Assembly: GCF_041929235.1 (NCBI RefSeq)
Contig: NZ_JBHFNP010000306.1
Location: 1-64,000 of the forward strand
DNA length: 64,000 bases
Source of the DNA: Microseira sp041929235
Lineage (GTDB): Bacteria; Cyanobacteriota; Cyanobacteriia; Cyanobacteriales; Aerosakkonemataceae
Reading direction: 5' to 3'
Below are positions 17,213 through 25,337 of the stretch, piece after piece. The number at the start of each line of letters is the position of its first letter. The stretch's first letter is position 1. The notes beneath the pieces were generated by a model. That model did no database searches. It saw nothing but the letters and a program-made list of their open reading frames with translations, and was not told the DNA's origin. A program made the translations under genes and the position numbers.

Positions 17213-20200
17213 ATGATTTTTGAAACTAGCGTCACCGATTGCCAACAGATAGAGTCAGGATGGAGGGAGAGCGAACAGAGGTTTAAAAATCTGAATCCTT
17301 ACATCCCAGGGGTAATTTATAGCTGCGCCTGGGACGCCGATCGGAGGATAGAATTGATTGGAGATGCGATCGCAGAAATTACCGGCTACCCTGCATCCGA
17401 TTTTATGCAAAATAAAGTCAGGACATTTGCCAGTATAATCCATCCGGCAGACTCCGAGCGGGTCAAGACAATAGTTGGTGAAAGTGTAAGCGCACGCCGC
17501 CCTTACGTTCTCGAATATCGGCTGCTCCATGCAGATGGTAGCATCAGGTGGGTGTATGAAAAAGGACAAGGAATTTTCTCCAAGTCAGGTAAGGTATTGT
17601 TCCTAGAGGGAATTATATTTGACATTAGCGAAGAAACCGAGCGCTGGAATAGGGAAGGCAAACAAACCGAGTTAGCGCTGCAAGAAAGTGAGTATCGGTA
17701 TTACACCTTAACCACAATATCTCCAGTTGGTATATTCCGCACCGATATCGAGGGAAACTGTTTATACGCTAACCCAAAATGGTGCGAAATATCGGGACTC
17801 AAACTTGAGAAAATTATCGGAAAAACTTGGTACGAAACCATACACCCCCAGGAGCGAGAGCGAATTACCAAAGAATGGAAGCAATGGGTAACTGTAGAGA
17901 CGTTGAGTCCAAAGTCTTTACAGGTCTTTAAAACCGAGTATCGGTTTGAGCATCCAGATGGAAAAAATACTTGGGTACTGGGTCAAATAGTGGCGGAAAA
18001 AGATAGTCGGAAAAAAGTTATTGGCTATGTAGGAACGCTGACTGAAATTACCGATTACAAGCAGATAGAAGCACAGTTGCGGCAAAGCGAAGCCAAAAAT
18101 AGACCAGTTATAGAATCGATTCCAGAATTGCTCGTTGTTTTTAATCGAGATGGCGCTATTTTAGAATGCAACGCCTCAGGAAAATTATGGCAAAAAGGCA
18201 TGTTTGATTTAGAAAAGGCGCTGATCTCCGGCGAAGTTCAAAACTGGGAGTATCGCTTACCGATTAATGAAAATTTGCGTCACCGGGAAGCGAGAATTGT
18301 GGTTTGCCGTTCCCATGGGAATGACGAGGTTTTGGGTATTATCCGCGATCTAAGGGATGCCGTAGGTGCAGAACAGGTAAAAACAAGGGTTATTGCCTCT
18401 TTCAAGCAGCAAGCTCAAATTCTCGACCAGATACACGATGCAGTCATTTCTACAGATATGCGTGGATACGTGACAAGTTGGAATCAGGGTGCAGAAAGAT
18501 TGTATGGATATTTGGCATCCGAGGTTTTAGGCAAACATATCTCATTAATTTACCCAAACGATCGCCACGAGTTTATGCAACAGCAAGTCATTGAACCTCT
18601 GCTAGAAAAAGGAACTCACGAAATCGAGCATCCGATGCTAAACAAGGCAGGGGAAGAAGTATACATTCACCTTAAGCTTTCGCTGCTAAAAGACAGCCAA
18701 GGTCGCACAACTGGGATGATTGGCTACGGGATGGACATCACTGATCGCAAGCGAAACGAAGAAAAATTACGCCTAAGCGAAGCGAGAAATCGCGCTTTCC
18801 TGGAGGCGTTACCAGATATGATCTTTCGCATCAGCCAAGATGGAATTTTTCTCGATTTTCACGCAGATAAGACAAGCAAAATGTTGATGCCTGATAGTTC
18901 ATTTATTGGTAAAATAATTTGGGATATCCTGCCGCCAGAACTATCACAGCCAACTAGGCGCTGTGTCGATCAAGCATTAAAAACTGGTCAAATTCAATTG
19001 TTTGAATATTGGTTGCCCAAAAATGGCAAAAGGCATGATTACGAGGCGAGAATTGTTAAAAGTGGAGCAGATGAAGTTTTAGCGATCGTGCGCGATATCA
19101 CCGAGCGCAAGCAAGCTGAAGCAGCGCTTAAACAAAGCGAGGCAAGTTACAAGGAACTGGCGGAAAGCATCAGCGATGTTTTTTTCGCAATGGATAAAGA
19201 TTTTAGATATACCTATTGGAACAAAGCTTCTGAAATTTTAACTGGAATTGCAGCCAAAGATGCTATTGGGAAATCGCTGTACGATCTGTTTCCGGATGTG
19301 AGAGGAACAAAAGCAGAACAGGTATATATCGAAGCTTTAAGAACGCAGTCATCCCAAAGTTGTATTGTCGAGTATCAACTGGGAGATAGCAACTACTTTT
19401 TTGAAATTAGCGCTTATCCTTCAAGTAGAGGAGGACTCTCTGTTTTTGTTAAAGATATTACGGAACGCAAGCAAGCCGAAGAAGCACTGAGGAAATCGGA
19501 ACAAAAACTTTCGCTCCACGTGCAGCAAACTCCCTTGGCGGTAATAGAAGTGAACAACAAGTGCGAAATTGTGGAATGGAATGCGGCAGCTCGTGCAATT
19601 TTCGGCTATAGCAAAAGTGAAATTATCGGACAAAGTGCCTTTGTGCTGGTACCAGAATATGTGAAAGAGCAAGTGAGCCAAATTTGGCAAGATTTGATGG
19701 CGCAAAAGGGAGGGACTCGCAGCACGGCAGAAAATATTACCAAAGATGGTAGAATTATTATTTGCGAGTGGTACAATACGCCTTTAGTTGATGGAGATGG
19801 CAATTTTATCGGTGTTGCCAGCTTGGCACAAGATGTGACCGAGCGGGTGCGAACGGAACAAGCTTTACGGCATCAGGCTGAACAAGAACGCCTAGTGGCA
19901 ACGATTACGCAACGAATTCGCCAGTCTTTGAAGTTGGAGGAGATTCTCAACACCGCCGCGCGCGAAGTGCAGCAATTGCTGGGATGCGATCGCGTGTTAG
20001 TGTATCGGGTATGGCCCGAAGGAACTGGCAGCGTAATTACAGAAGCAGTCTTGCCTGGTGGGCAGGCTATTTTAGGACAAGCTTTCTCAGAAGAAGTGTT
20101 TCCACAAGACTGCTACGAACAGTACAAAAGCGGACGAATTCGCGCCGTTTCCGATGTGAAAAAAGAAGCATCGCCTTGTTTAGCCCAAATGTTGCAACAA

Positions 20201-20920
20201 TTTGCCGTAAAATCGAAACTGATCGCACCGCTGATTCAGGGAGACGTACTTTGGGGATTGCTGATTGCTCATCAATGCAGTGCAGTACGACAGTGGCAAC
20301 AGTTTGAAATTAATTTGTTGCAACCTTTGGTAGAGCAACTAGCGATCGCAATTCAACAAGCTTCCCTATTTGAACAGCTGGAAGTTGCCAACACTGAGCT
20401 AAAACGTTTAGCTTGTTTAGATGGATTAACTGGTGTGGCAAATCGCCGCTACTTTAACGAATATTTCAACCGCGAGTGGCAGCGCTTGGCAAGGGAGCAA
20501 GCACCCCTAGCTTTAATTTTGTGCGATATCGATTATTTCAAACAATATAACGACACTTACGGTCATGTGGCAGGGGATTTGTGTTTGAAGCAAATTGCCG
20601 GTGCAATCCAGGAGGCGGCGAAGCGTCCGGCGGATTTAGTGGCTCGTTACGGCGGTGAGGAATTTGCGATTATTTTGCCGAATACAAAAGCTGAAGGCGC
20701 TTTGGCTGTGGCGGAAGAAATTCAAAGCTATGTAAAAGCGTTGCAAATTCCCCATGCTAAATCCCAAGTTAGCGAGTACGTTACGTTGAGTTTAGGGATT
20801 TCGGTTACGGTTCCGACGCCGAAATCTGCTTTTGAACAACTAATTTCTACCGCTGACCAAGCACTTTACGAGGCGAAATTTCAGGGACGCGATCGCGCAG
20901 TTTTGAAAACCTTCCGCTAA
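17213..20920 (+). CDS. Seven-PAS, GAF, GGDEF diguanylate cyclase
   Basis: 1235 aa from ATG 17213. An in-frame TTG at 17174 would add 13 residues, and numbering below is from that TTG. PAS/PAC units lie at about 28-155, 170-298, 305-395, 410-527, 538-645, 655-768 and 780-893, recognised by NRxG/WNxxAxxxxGY motifs and DITERKQAE-type PAC ends. The third unit is short. A GAF domain (905-1065) resembles bilin-type GAFs but has Cys1002 followed by Leu, not His, so chromophore attachment is doubtful. The GGDEF domain (1085-1246) has GGEEF at 1160-1164 and I-site RPAD at 1151-1154. There is no transmembrane segment and no EAL domain. Likely role: c-di-GMP synthesis in response to redox, light or small ligands. 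Confidence 0.93.
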   Translation: MIFETSVTDCQQIESGWRESEQRFKNLNPYIPGVIYSCAWDADRRIELIGDAIAEITGYPASDFMQNKVRTFASIIHPADSERVKTIVGESVSARRPYVLEYRLLHADGSIRWVYEKGQGIFSKSGKVLFLEGIIFDISEETERWNREGKQTELALQESEYRYYTLTTISPVGIFRTDIEGNCLYANPKWCEISGLKLEKIIGKTWYETIHPQERERITKEWKQWVTVETLSPKSLQVFKTEYRFEHPDGKNTWVLGQIVAEKDSRKKVIGYVGTLTEITDYKQIEAQLRQSEAKNRPVIESIPELLVVFNRDGAILECNASGKLWQKGMFDLEKALISGEVQNWEYRLPINENLRHREARIVVCRSHGNDEVLGIIRDLRDAVGAEQVKTRVIASFKQQAQILDQIHDAVISTDMRGYVTSWNQGAERLYGYLASEVLGKHISLIYPNDRHEFMQQQVIEPLLEKGTHEIEHPMLNKAGEEVYIHLKLSLLKDSQGRTTGMIGYGMDITDRKRNEEKLRLSEARNRAFLEALPDMIFRISQDGIFLDFHADKTSKMLMPDSSFIGKIIWDILPPELSQPTRRCVDQALKTGQIQLFEYWLPKNGKRHDYEARIVKSGADEVLAIVRDITERKQAEAALKQSEASYKELAESISDVFFAMDKDFRYTYWNKASEILTGIAAKDAIGKSLYDLFPDVRGTKAEQVYIEALRTQSSQSCIVEYQLGDSNYFFEISAYPSSRGGLSVFVKDITERKQAEEALRKSEQKLSLHVQQTPLAVIEVNNKCEIVEWNAAARAIFGYSKSEIIGQSAFVLVPEYVKEQVSQIWQDLMAQKGGTRSTAENITKDGRIIICEWYNTPLVDGDGNFIGVASLAQDVTERVRTEQALRHQAEQERLVATITQRIRQSLKLEEILNTAAREVQQLLGCDRVLVYRVWPEGTGSVITEAVLPGGQAILGQAFSEEVFPQDCYEQYKSGRIRAVSDVKKEASPCLAQMLQQFAVKSKLIAPLIQGDVLWGLLIAHQCSAVRQWQQFEINLLQPLVEQLAIAIQQASLFEQLEVANTELKRLACLDGLTGVANRRYFNEYFNREWQRLAREQAPLALILCDIDYFKQYNDTYGHVAGDLCLKQIAGAIQEAAKRPADLVARYGGEEFAIILPNTKAEGALAVAEEIQSYVKALQIPHAKSQVSEYVTLSLGISVTVPTPKSAFEQLISTADQALYEAKFQGRDRAVLKTFR

Positions 20921-20930
20921 CCCATTAGCA

Positions 20931-20987
20931 ATTACCCATTACCAATTACCCATTACCAATTACCCATTACCAATTACCCATTACCAA
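20931..20987. repeat. ATTACCC/ATTACCA heptamer tract
   Basis: About eight alternating heptamers (CCATTAC, CAATTAC) fill the gap between the diguanylate cyclase stop and the next gene on the opposite strand. Confidence 0.95.
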
Positions 20988-20989
20988 AA

Positions 20990-21289
20990 TCAAATATATT
21001 CCCCGCATTCATCTGCCAAATAACATAAAGCACGAAAGCGCAATCCTACAAATTGCTCGTAGAAAGGATTCAGCTTACATAGAGGCGGAATGTGAAATAG
21101 CCTATGCCCAAACACCTGAATATCTCGCTCAAAAGGACAACTTGCTGGTATAATTTTGCAAAGCAACCGCGCCACTTTGGGATTGTGAAATTCTACTGCA
21201 TCAACCACCTGGCGCAGCGGTTGAAAACAATTAGATATCGCTTGGAAACAAGTAGTTAGAAATAAATTAAAGCGACAAGAGATGCTCAT
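20990..21289 (-). CDS. Mo-dependent nitrogenase C-terminal-domain-like protein
   Basis: 99 aa. The second half (CPFERDIQVFGHRLFHIPPL, then CKLNPFYEQ and LRFRALCYLADECGEY) matches the small cyanobacterial family annotated as Mo-dependent nitrogenase C-terminal domain. Stand-alone members of this size are common in cyanobacteria and occur outside nif clusters; no nif gene is near here. Six cysteines are present. The molecular role is not established, and the name does not imply nitrogen fixation. Confidence 0.8.
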   Translation of the reverse strand: MSISCRFNLFLTTCFQAISNCFQPLRQVVDAVEFHNPKVARLLCKIIPASCPFERDIQVFGHRLFHIPPLCKLNPFYEQFVGLRFRALCYLADECGEYI

Positions 21290-21391
21290 GAAAATAACCT
21301 TTGCAGATAATCTATCTCCTTAATTACAAAGTATTTAATTTGAAAATTTTAATTAGTATATTTTGATACATAAGTTTGAGTATGATGCTAA

Positions 21392-21590
21392 TTAAGGATG
21401 ATAGCCATCCGATATTGGCATAAAATCGCTGCATTCCTGTAGAATCAAAGTTTTGGCACCGATCGCTTGCACTAACTGACCTTTCGTGAGATCTTTGAGA
21501 GCGGTAACAAGGGGGTGAGAACAGTTGACTATAGCTTCCTGGGTCGAAAATAGGAGCAAATGCCTAAAGCGGGCTATGGAAACCCACGCA
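21392..21590 (-). pseudogene. Unrecognised gene remnant without start codon
   Basis: An open frame of about 65 codons ends at TAA (21394-21392). Its composition looks coding, for example LVTALKDLTKGQLVQAIGAK and LILQECSDFMPIS. No ATG or GTG begins it, and a TGA lies directly upstream in frame. The fragment looks like the C-terminal end of a lost or 5'-truncated gene. I do not recognise the family. Confidence 0.4.
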
Positions 21591-21651
21591 AGTCAACAAG
21601 CGACCTCAACAGTAATATAATATTAAGATTTGAAAACCCAAGGTTTTATAT

Positions 21652-22122
21652 ATGCCCAAAGGTAGAAAAACAGCAAATCCCGATGAAGTGTTCGGAGACG
21701 ATACAAGTGAAGCCAACGAAATTGTTTTAGAGCTGGAAGAGGCATTTCTGGTCATTTTACTGTTAGCAAATGACGCCGATGGCGAAGTGGCTCCAGAAGA
21801 AAGGCAAGCACTCGCGGTGACGCTGGAACGGATGAATTTATTTAAATATTTGACACCAGAAGAAATAGAAGAAATGTTCGATCGAAGCAGCAATATTTTT
21901 GAGCAATATAGCGTAGATACTATTTTTGATGCCGCTAAAAAGGCGCTGCCAATGGAACTGCGGGAAACGGCTTTTGCTGCGGCTACTTATCTAGTTTTTG
22001 CCGATGGAATTGTGACAGAAGAAGAAGGGAATTTTTTAGGTCAGCTTTGGGGAGATTTGGAAATTTCAGATGAAACGGCTCAAAAAATTATAGAGGTGAT
22101 GGAAATTATGAATCGGGCGTAA
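21652..22122 (+). CDS. TerB-like (tellurite resistance B family) protein
   Basis: 156 aa acidic helical protein. The repeated pattern ILLLANDADGEVAPEERQAL (about 37-56) and LVFADGIVTEEEGNFLGQL (about 116-134) gives the two helical halves with acidic metal-site-like residues (DADGEV, ADGIV-EE) of the TerB fold. Many cyanobacterial TerB-like proteins have no proven role in tellurite resistance; some associate with membrane stress or Ca2+-dependent complexes. It is a single gene with no adjacent ter genes. Confidence 0.85.
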   Translation: MPKGRKTANPDEVFGDDTSEANEIVLELEEAFLVILLLANDADGEVAPEERQALAVTLERMNLFKYLTPEEIEEMFDRSSNIFEQYSVDTIFDAAKKALPMELRETAFAAATYLVFADGIVTEEEGNFLGQLWGDLEISDETAQKIIEVMEIMNRA

Positions 22123-22159
22123 AAGAGGATGGGATCGCTCAGTTCGTAGTAGGCGCTTC

Positions 22160-22249
22160 AGCGCTAAGCAAAGAAACCGGGTTGCTCGGAAAAATCGTGG
22201 ATATAAATGAGATATCGCAGCAAGAAACCCGGTTTCTAGCAAAGTCCTG
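22160..22249. repeat. MITE-like element, family AGGACTTACGC (degenerate copy)
   Basis: The sequence contains AAGAAACCGGGTT, AAAAATCGTGG, AAGAAACCCGGTTTCT and ends in AAGTCCTG. This is the order of motifs in the better preserved copies at 61290-61390 and 63626-63727. The left terminus is not recognisable. Confidence 0.55.
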
Positions 22250-22309
22250 ATATACTGGACTCAGAGGCACAAAATAACAATAGAAACTTTATACCTACCT
22301 ATAAATTAT

Positions 22310-22567
22310 ATGGCTACTTATAACGAAGTACTGATTCAAGTTCAAAGCCTCACCCCTGATGAACAACTGCGACTGTTAGAAGAATTAGCAGGGTTAATTC
22401 GTCAGCGGGTAATTAGCCAGGATCGGGATGCAAATTTGAGCAACTCGCTGCGTCGGCAAAAAATAGTTGAGATCTTGGAAAAAATTGCAGCGAGTAATGT
22501 CTTTGCAAACGTGAGCGATCCAGTTGAATGGCAGCGAGAGTTACGTCAAGATCCTAAATTGCTATAA
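22310..22567 (+). CDS. Antitoxin-like protein, solitary
   Basis: 85 aa. The N-terminal half is the module shared by several genes in this island (Y.EVLIQVQSLTPDEQLRLLEELAGLIRQ). The C-terminal part (IAASNVFANVSDPVEWQREL) is the toxin-neutralising tail type seen in cyanobacterial VapB-like antitoxins. No toxin gene follows; the next gene, 35 bp on, is another antitoxin-like gene. It is probably an orphan left by toxin loss. Confidence 0.7.
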   Translation: MATYNEVLIQVQSLTPDEQLRLLEELAGLIRQRVISQDRDANLSNSLRRQKIVEILEKIAASNVFANVSDPVEWQRELRQDPKLL

Positions 22568-22601
22568 TGACAACAATCGTAAAAATATCGCTAAAGAGTT
22601 T

Positions 22602-22832
22602 ATGTATACTTACAACCAGGTATTGAGTGGGGCTAAAACTCTAAAGCCAGATGAGCAACTGCGGCTGTTAGAAGAATTAGCAGGGTTAATTCGTCAGCAG
22701 GTAAGTAGCCAGAATCAGAGTACAAGCAAAGAAATGCCAAAGCGAAATTTAAACAAATGGTACGGATTTTTACCCAAGCGCGTGGATGCTTTAGAGTTTC
22801 AGTTAAAGCTGAGACAAGAATGGGATGACTAA
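22602..22832 (+). CDS. Antitoxin-like protein of a broken VapBC pair
   Basis: 76 aa from ATG 22602 (MYTYNQVLSGAKTL). Residues 1-40 are the shared antitoxin module (LKPDEQLRLLEELAGLIRQQ). The tail LNKWYGFLPKRVDALEFQ is different. Its stop overlaps the ATG of a PIN-toxin remnant (22825), the classic translational coupling of a VapBC operon. Confidence 0.75.
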   Translation: MYTYNQVLSGAKTLKPDEQLRLLEELAGLIRQQVSSQNQSTSKEMPKRNLNKWYGFLPKRVDALEFQLKLRQEWDD

Positions 22833-22920
22833 ATATCTGCTGGATACTAACATCTAGATTTACTATTTCAATGCGTAAGCATCTGTTCAGTCTATTTTTG
22901 ATGAAATTAATCGGGGAGAT
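22825..22920 (+). pseudogene. VapC-type PIN toxin remnant
   Basis: Starting at ATG 22825 the frame reads MTKYLLDTNI, the standard PIN N-terminus with the first catalytic Asp. It is then stopped by TAG at 22855 and TAA at 22876. Between and after the stops the frame stays PIN-like (IYYFNA, then ASVQSIFDEINRGD). All sequence beyond about residue 32 is missing. The toxin is dead while its antitoxin is still open. Confidence 0.85.
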
Positions 22921-22938
22921 TAGGAAGGAGATTCAAAT

Positions 22939-23169
22939 ATGGAGAAATTAGACCGCATCACTATAAATCCCAACGTTTGCCTGGGACAACCGACAATTAG
23001 GAATATGCGAATTACCGTTAGCTTCGTTATCAAAATGCTGGCAAGCACTCGGTCAATCCAAGCAGTCCTAGAAGCTTACCCAGAACTAGAAGCAGAAGAT
23101 ATACAACAAGCACTCGAATATGCAGCCTGGGCAGTGGCGGATCGCGTTTACCCCATTCCAACAGCTTAA
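22939..23169 (+). CDS. DUF433-family antitoxin
   Basis: 76 aa. The DUF433 signature is clear: ITINPNVCLGQPTIRNMRIT near the N-terminus, then AYPELEAEDIQQALEYAAW. DUF433 proteins have a winged HTH-like fold and are paired with DUF5615 PIN-like toxins, as here (gap 9 bp). A GGAAGGAG Shine-Dalgarno lies 9 nt before the ATG. Confidence 0.88.
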   Translation: MEKLDRITINPNVCLGQPTIRNMRITVSFVIKMLASTRSIQAVLEAYPELEAEDIQQALEYAAWAVADRVYPIPTA

Positions 23170-23178
23170 GGAGAAATT

Positions 23179-23550
23179 GTGACGGCGATCAAACTGATTG
23201 GAGACATGAATATTTCTCCACAAACTGTTACGGCGTTACAACAGCAAGGGTGGGATATCATTAGAGTTCTAGATGTTTTACCTGCCAGCGCATCTGATGT
23301 AGAAATCCTTAATTTTGCCCGGCAGGAAAATCGAGTAATTGTTACTCACGATTTAGATTTTTCCATGCTAGTAGCTTTAAGCGGCTACAATCAGCCAAGT
23401 TTAATAACTCTGCGATTATCCTCTACCGACCTCAACACGGTAAACCAAAAATTGTTAGAAATACTGCCACAGATAGAGCAACAACTTCAAGCAGGAAGTG
23501 CTATTACTATAGAAGATACAGCAGTGAGGATTCGTCAGTTACCAATTTGA
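23179..23550 (+). CDS. DUF5615-family PIN-like toxin
   Basis: 123 aa with a GTG start at 23179. The PIN-like active site motifs are present: IGDMNIS near the N-terminus, SASDVEILNFARQENRVIVTHD-type middle (ASDVEIL, VIVTHDLDF). This family forms the ribonuclease toxin of a DUF433/DUF5615 pair. The pair appears intact. Confidence 0.87.
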   Translation: MTAIKLIGDMNISPQTVTALQQQGWDIIRVLDVLPASASDVEILNFARQENRVIVTHDLDFSMLVALSGYNQPSLITLRLSSTDLNTVNQKLLEILPQIEQQLQAGSAITIEDTAVRIRQLPI

Positions 23551-23555
23551 TGAAA

Positions 23556-23640
23556 AAGCGATATGCCTCCCTGCGCTACGCGATCGCACGCTGGGGAATG
23601 GGGATGCGATACGCGCGTAGCTTGTGCTACGCGATCGCTA
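23556..23640. repeat. HIP1-rich dispersed repeat
   Basis: The segment contains GCGATATGCCTCCCTGCGCT, ACGCGATCGCACGCTGGGGA and ATGGGGATGCGATACGCG. It belongs to the GGGGAATGGGGATGCG repeat family found in other gaps of this TA island. Its first part also resembles the 23-nt insertion found in two genes near 62 kb. Confidence 0.75.
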
Positions 23641-23701
23641 CTAGCTTAATCCGGAATCGCTCTATACTAGACTTTAGTACAAAAATATTAGTAATAAGTG
23701 T

Positions 23702-24112
23702 ATGTCCACTTATAACCAGATACTAGACGAGGTTAAAAGCCTCAGCTTGACTGACCAACGACGGCTATTAGAAGAATTGAAAAAGATAGTCGATCGAGGC
23801 GTAGAAGTCGAAAGTAAAGATGAGGTGATTCCGGCAGAAGAAATTGCCCAAAGCGATCGCGGCATATCCTCAAAAGAACTCAAATCAAAACTATACGCGC
23901 TCGAAATTCAAGGAGAAACGATCGTATTACGTCCAGCAACTTTGCAAATTGTATCGGAGAAACAGCAAACGCCAGAAATCGCAGTCGATCCATTAATAGG
24001 TTTATTTGCTGTATCTCCCGCTCTCGCTACAAAATCGGAAGAGATTTTGCAACAGGAAATTACTGAAAAATCAGGTTGGACATGGAAACCAACCAATGAT
24101 TATAATCAATAA
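23702..24112 (+). CDS. Chimeric antitoxin-like protein
   Basis: 136 aa. Residues 1-78 match the antitoxin at 24933 almost exactly (YNQILDEVKSL, EELKKIVDRGVEVE, VIPAEEIAQS, ISSKELKSKLYA). Residues about 97-130 match the tail of the antitoxin at 25918 (DPLIGLFA, KSEEILQQEITEKSGWTWK). It is therefore a recombinant of the two. Compared with the 24933 copy, 11 codons are missing after AEEIAQS. No PIN toxin follows; a DUF4258 gene comes next. Confidence 0.75.
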   Translation: MSTYNQILDEVKSLSLTDQRRLLEELKKIVDRGVEVESKDEVIPAEEIAQSDRGISSKELKSKLYALEIQGETIVLRPATLQIVSEKQQTPEIAVDPLIGLFAVSPALATKSEEILQQEITEKSGWTWKPTNDYNQ

Positions 24113-24131
24113 AGATTAGAGGATAAATTGC

Positions 24132-24398
24132 ATGGCAAAACCGATCTATTTTTCCACCCATGCCAGAGAGCAGATGCTACTGCGGGGTGCTGAAGAGGAT
24201 GAGGTGATTGCGGCAATTCGTTCGGGAAACTGGCAAGCAGCTAAAAACGGTAAATTTCACGCCCGCACTGAATTTGAGTACAACAAAGAATCTCCTGTTA
24301 ATCAACAGTTTTACAGTTATAAAGCCGTTGACCCTATTTTTGACGATCGGCCTGAAAAAATTGTAGTGATAACAGTTAAAGTGTATTATTTCAACTAG
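24132..24398 (+). CDS. DUF4258-domain protein (RelE-like toxin candidate)
   Basis: 88 aa. STHAREQMLLRGAEEDEVIA and the C-terminal VVITVKVYYF strand are characteristic of DUF4258 proteins, which adopt a RelE/BrnT-like fold. The next gene (13 bp downstream) is a DUF2283 protein; such pairs are widespread and predicted to be toxin-antitoxin modules. The order toxin then antitoxin is as usual for this pair. Confidence 0.85.
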   Translation: MAKPIYFSTHAREQMLLRGAEEDEVIAAIRSGNWQAAKNGKFHARTEFEYNKESPVNQQFYSYKAVDPIFDDRPEKIVVITVKVYYFN

Positions 24399-24411
24399 AA
24401 GGAACGAACCT

Positions 24412-24648
24412 ATGAAGATCCATTATGATGCTGAAGTTGACGCGCTTTATATAGAGTTGCTGTCATTAGCGCCTGGGACAGCCGAAAATCGAGAACTGAC
24501 TGAAGACATTATTGCTAATTACAGTCCTGATGGCAAACTAGCTGGATTAGAAATCCTCGATGCTTCGTTAGTTCTGGGAGAACAACTACAAGAAATAATT
24601 GTCGAGGATTCTTCAATGGGTGTAGTTCATCGATTTGCTCTTTTATGA
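24412..24648 (+). CDS. DUF2283-family protein (antitoxin candidate)
   Basis: 78 aa. The family hallmark is obvious: IHYDAEVDALYIEL at the N-terminus, then LTEDIIANYSPDGKLAGLEI and LDAS. It is coupled to the DUF4258 gene. An AAGGAACGA sequence precedes the ATG. Confidence 0.88.
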   Translation: MKIHYDAEVDALYIELLSLAPGTAENRELTEDIIANYSPDGKLAGLEILDASLVLGEQLQEIIVEDSSMGVVHRFALL

Positions 24649-24683
24649 TTAGTCTATTCGATTAGTTTAACGGTTGCGGCTTG

Positions 24684-24880
24684 GGGAGCGAAGCGAAGAT
24701 AGCGCCGCTTCGCTAACGCATGGTGGGAAATGGGGATGCGAAGCGAAGATAGCGCCGCTTCGCTAATGCACGGTGGGGAATGGAGATGCGAAGCGCTAGC
24801 GCGCCGCTTCGCTAACGCGCGCTGGGGAATGGAGATGCGATACGCGCTACGCGCACGCTACGCGATCGCTACTCCCTTAA
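24684..24880. repeat. Four tandem 50-bp repeats
   Basis: Units start at about 24684, 24734, 24784 and 24833, each with GCGAAGCG..GCGCCGCTTCGCTAA (an imperfect palindrome) and GGGGAATGGRGATGCG. The fourth unit has diverged to GCTACGCG/HIP1 sequence. Units differ by point changes and have no unique spacers, so it is a tandem array rather than CRISPR. Confidence 0.9.
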
Positions 24881-24932
24881 TCCCAAATCGCTCTATACTA
24901 GACTTTAGTACAAAAATATTAGTAATAAGTGT

Positions 24933-25337
24933 ATGTCCACTTATAACCAGATACTAGACGAGGTTAAAAGCCTCACCTTGACTGACCAACAACGGCTATT
25001 AGAAGAATTGAAAAAGATAGTCGATCGAGGTGTAGAAGTTGAAGGTGACGATGAGGTGATTCCGGCAGAAGAAATAGCCCAAAGCGAAGCAGCTTGGGAA
25101 GATTATTTGGCTCTACGCGATCGCGGCATCTCCTCAAAAGAACTCAAATCAAAACTATACGCGATTGAAATTCAAGGAGAAGCGATCGTTTTGCGTCCAG
25201 TAACTTCGGTTCCCCTGTGGCAAAAAACAACTCCAGCAGAGCGAGTAAATCAATGGCAAACTTGGGCAACAAAGCATCAGGTAAACCCAAAAGCATTACC
25301 CGATGAAGCGCTGCACCGGGACAGTATTTACGACTAA
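24933..25337 (+). CDS. VapB-like antitoxin
   Basis: 134 aa. N-terminal module YNQILDEVKSLTLTDQQRLL with EELKKIVDRG is shared with the 23702 gene. A middle part (EAAWEDYLALRDRG) is present only here. The tail (LWQKTTPAERVNQWQTWATK) is of the toxin-binding type seen before PIN genes. The stop directly abuts the ATG of the downstream PIN toxin. The 110 bp upstream, with TATACTAGACTTTAGTAC, are nearly identical to those before 23702, so promoters were copied with the gene. Confidence 0.82.
   Translation: MSTYNQILDEVKSLTLTDQQRLLEELKKIVDRGVEVEGDDEVIPAEEIAQSEAAWEDYLALRDRGISSKELKSKLYAIEIQGEAIVLRPVTSVPLWQKTTPAERVNQWQTWATKHQVNPKALPDEALHRDSIYD

Noticed and set aside
17213..20920. Bilin-binding GAF in the seven-PAS protein
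   Set aside because: The cysteine is at the right site (C1002) but the following His is Leu; binding is not supported without further evidence.
20990..21289. Evidence for nitrogen fixation
   Set aside because: Small stand-alone members of this family occur in non-diazotrophs; no nif gene is in the window.
24684..24880. Possible CRISPR array
   Set aside because: Tandem 50-bp units with diverging copies, no spacer variation.
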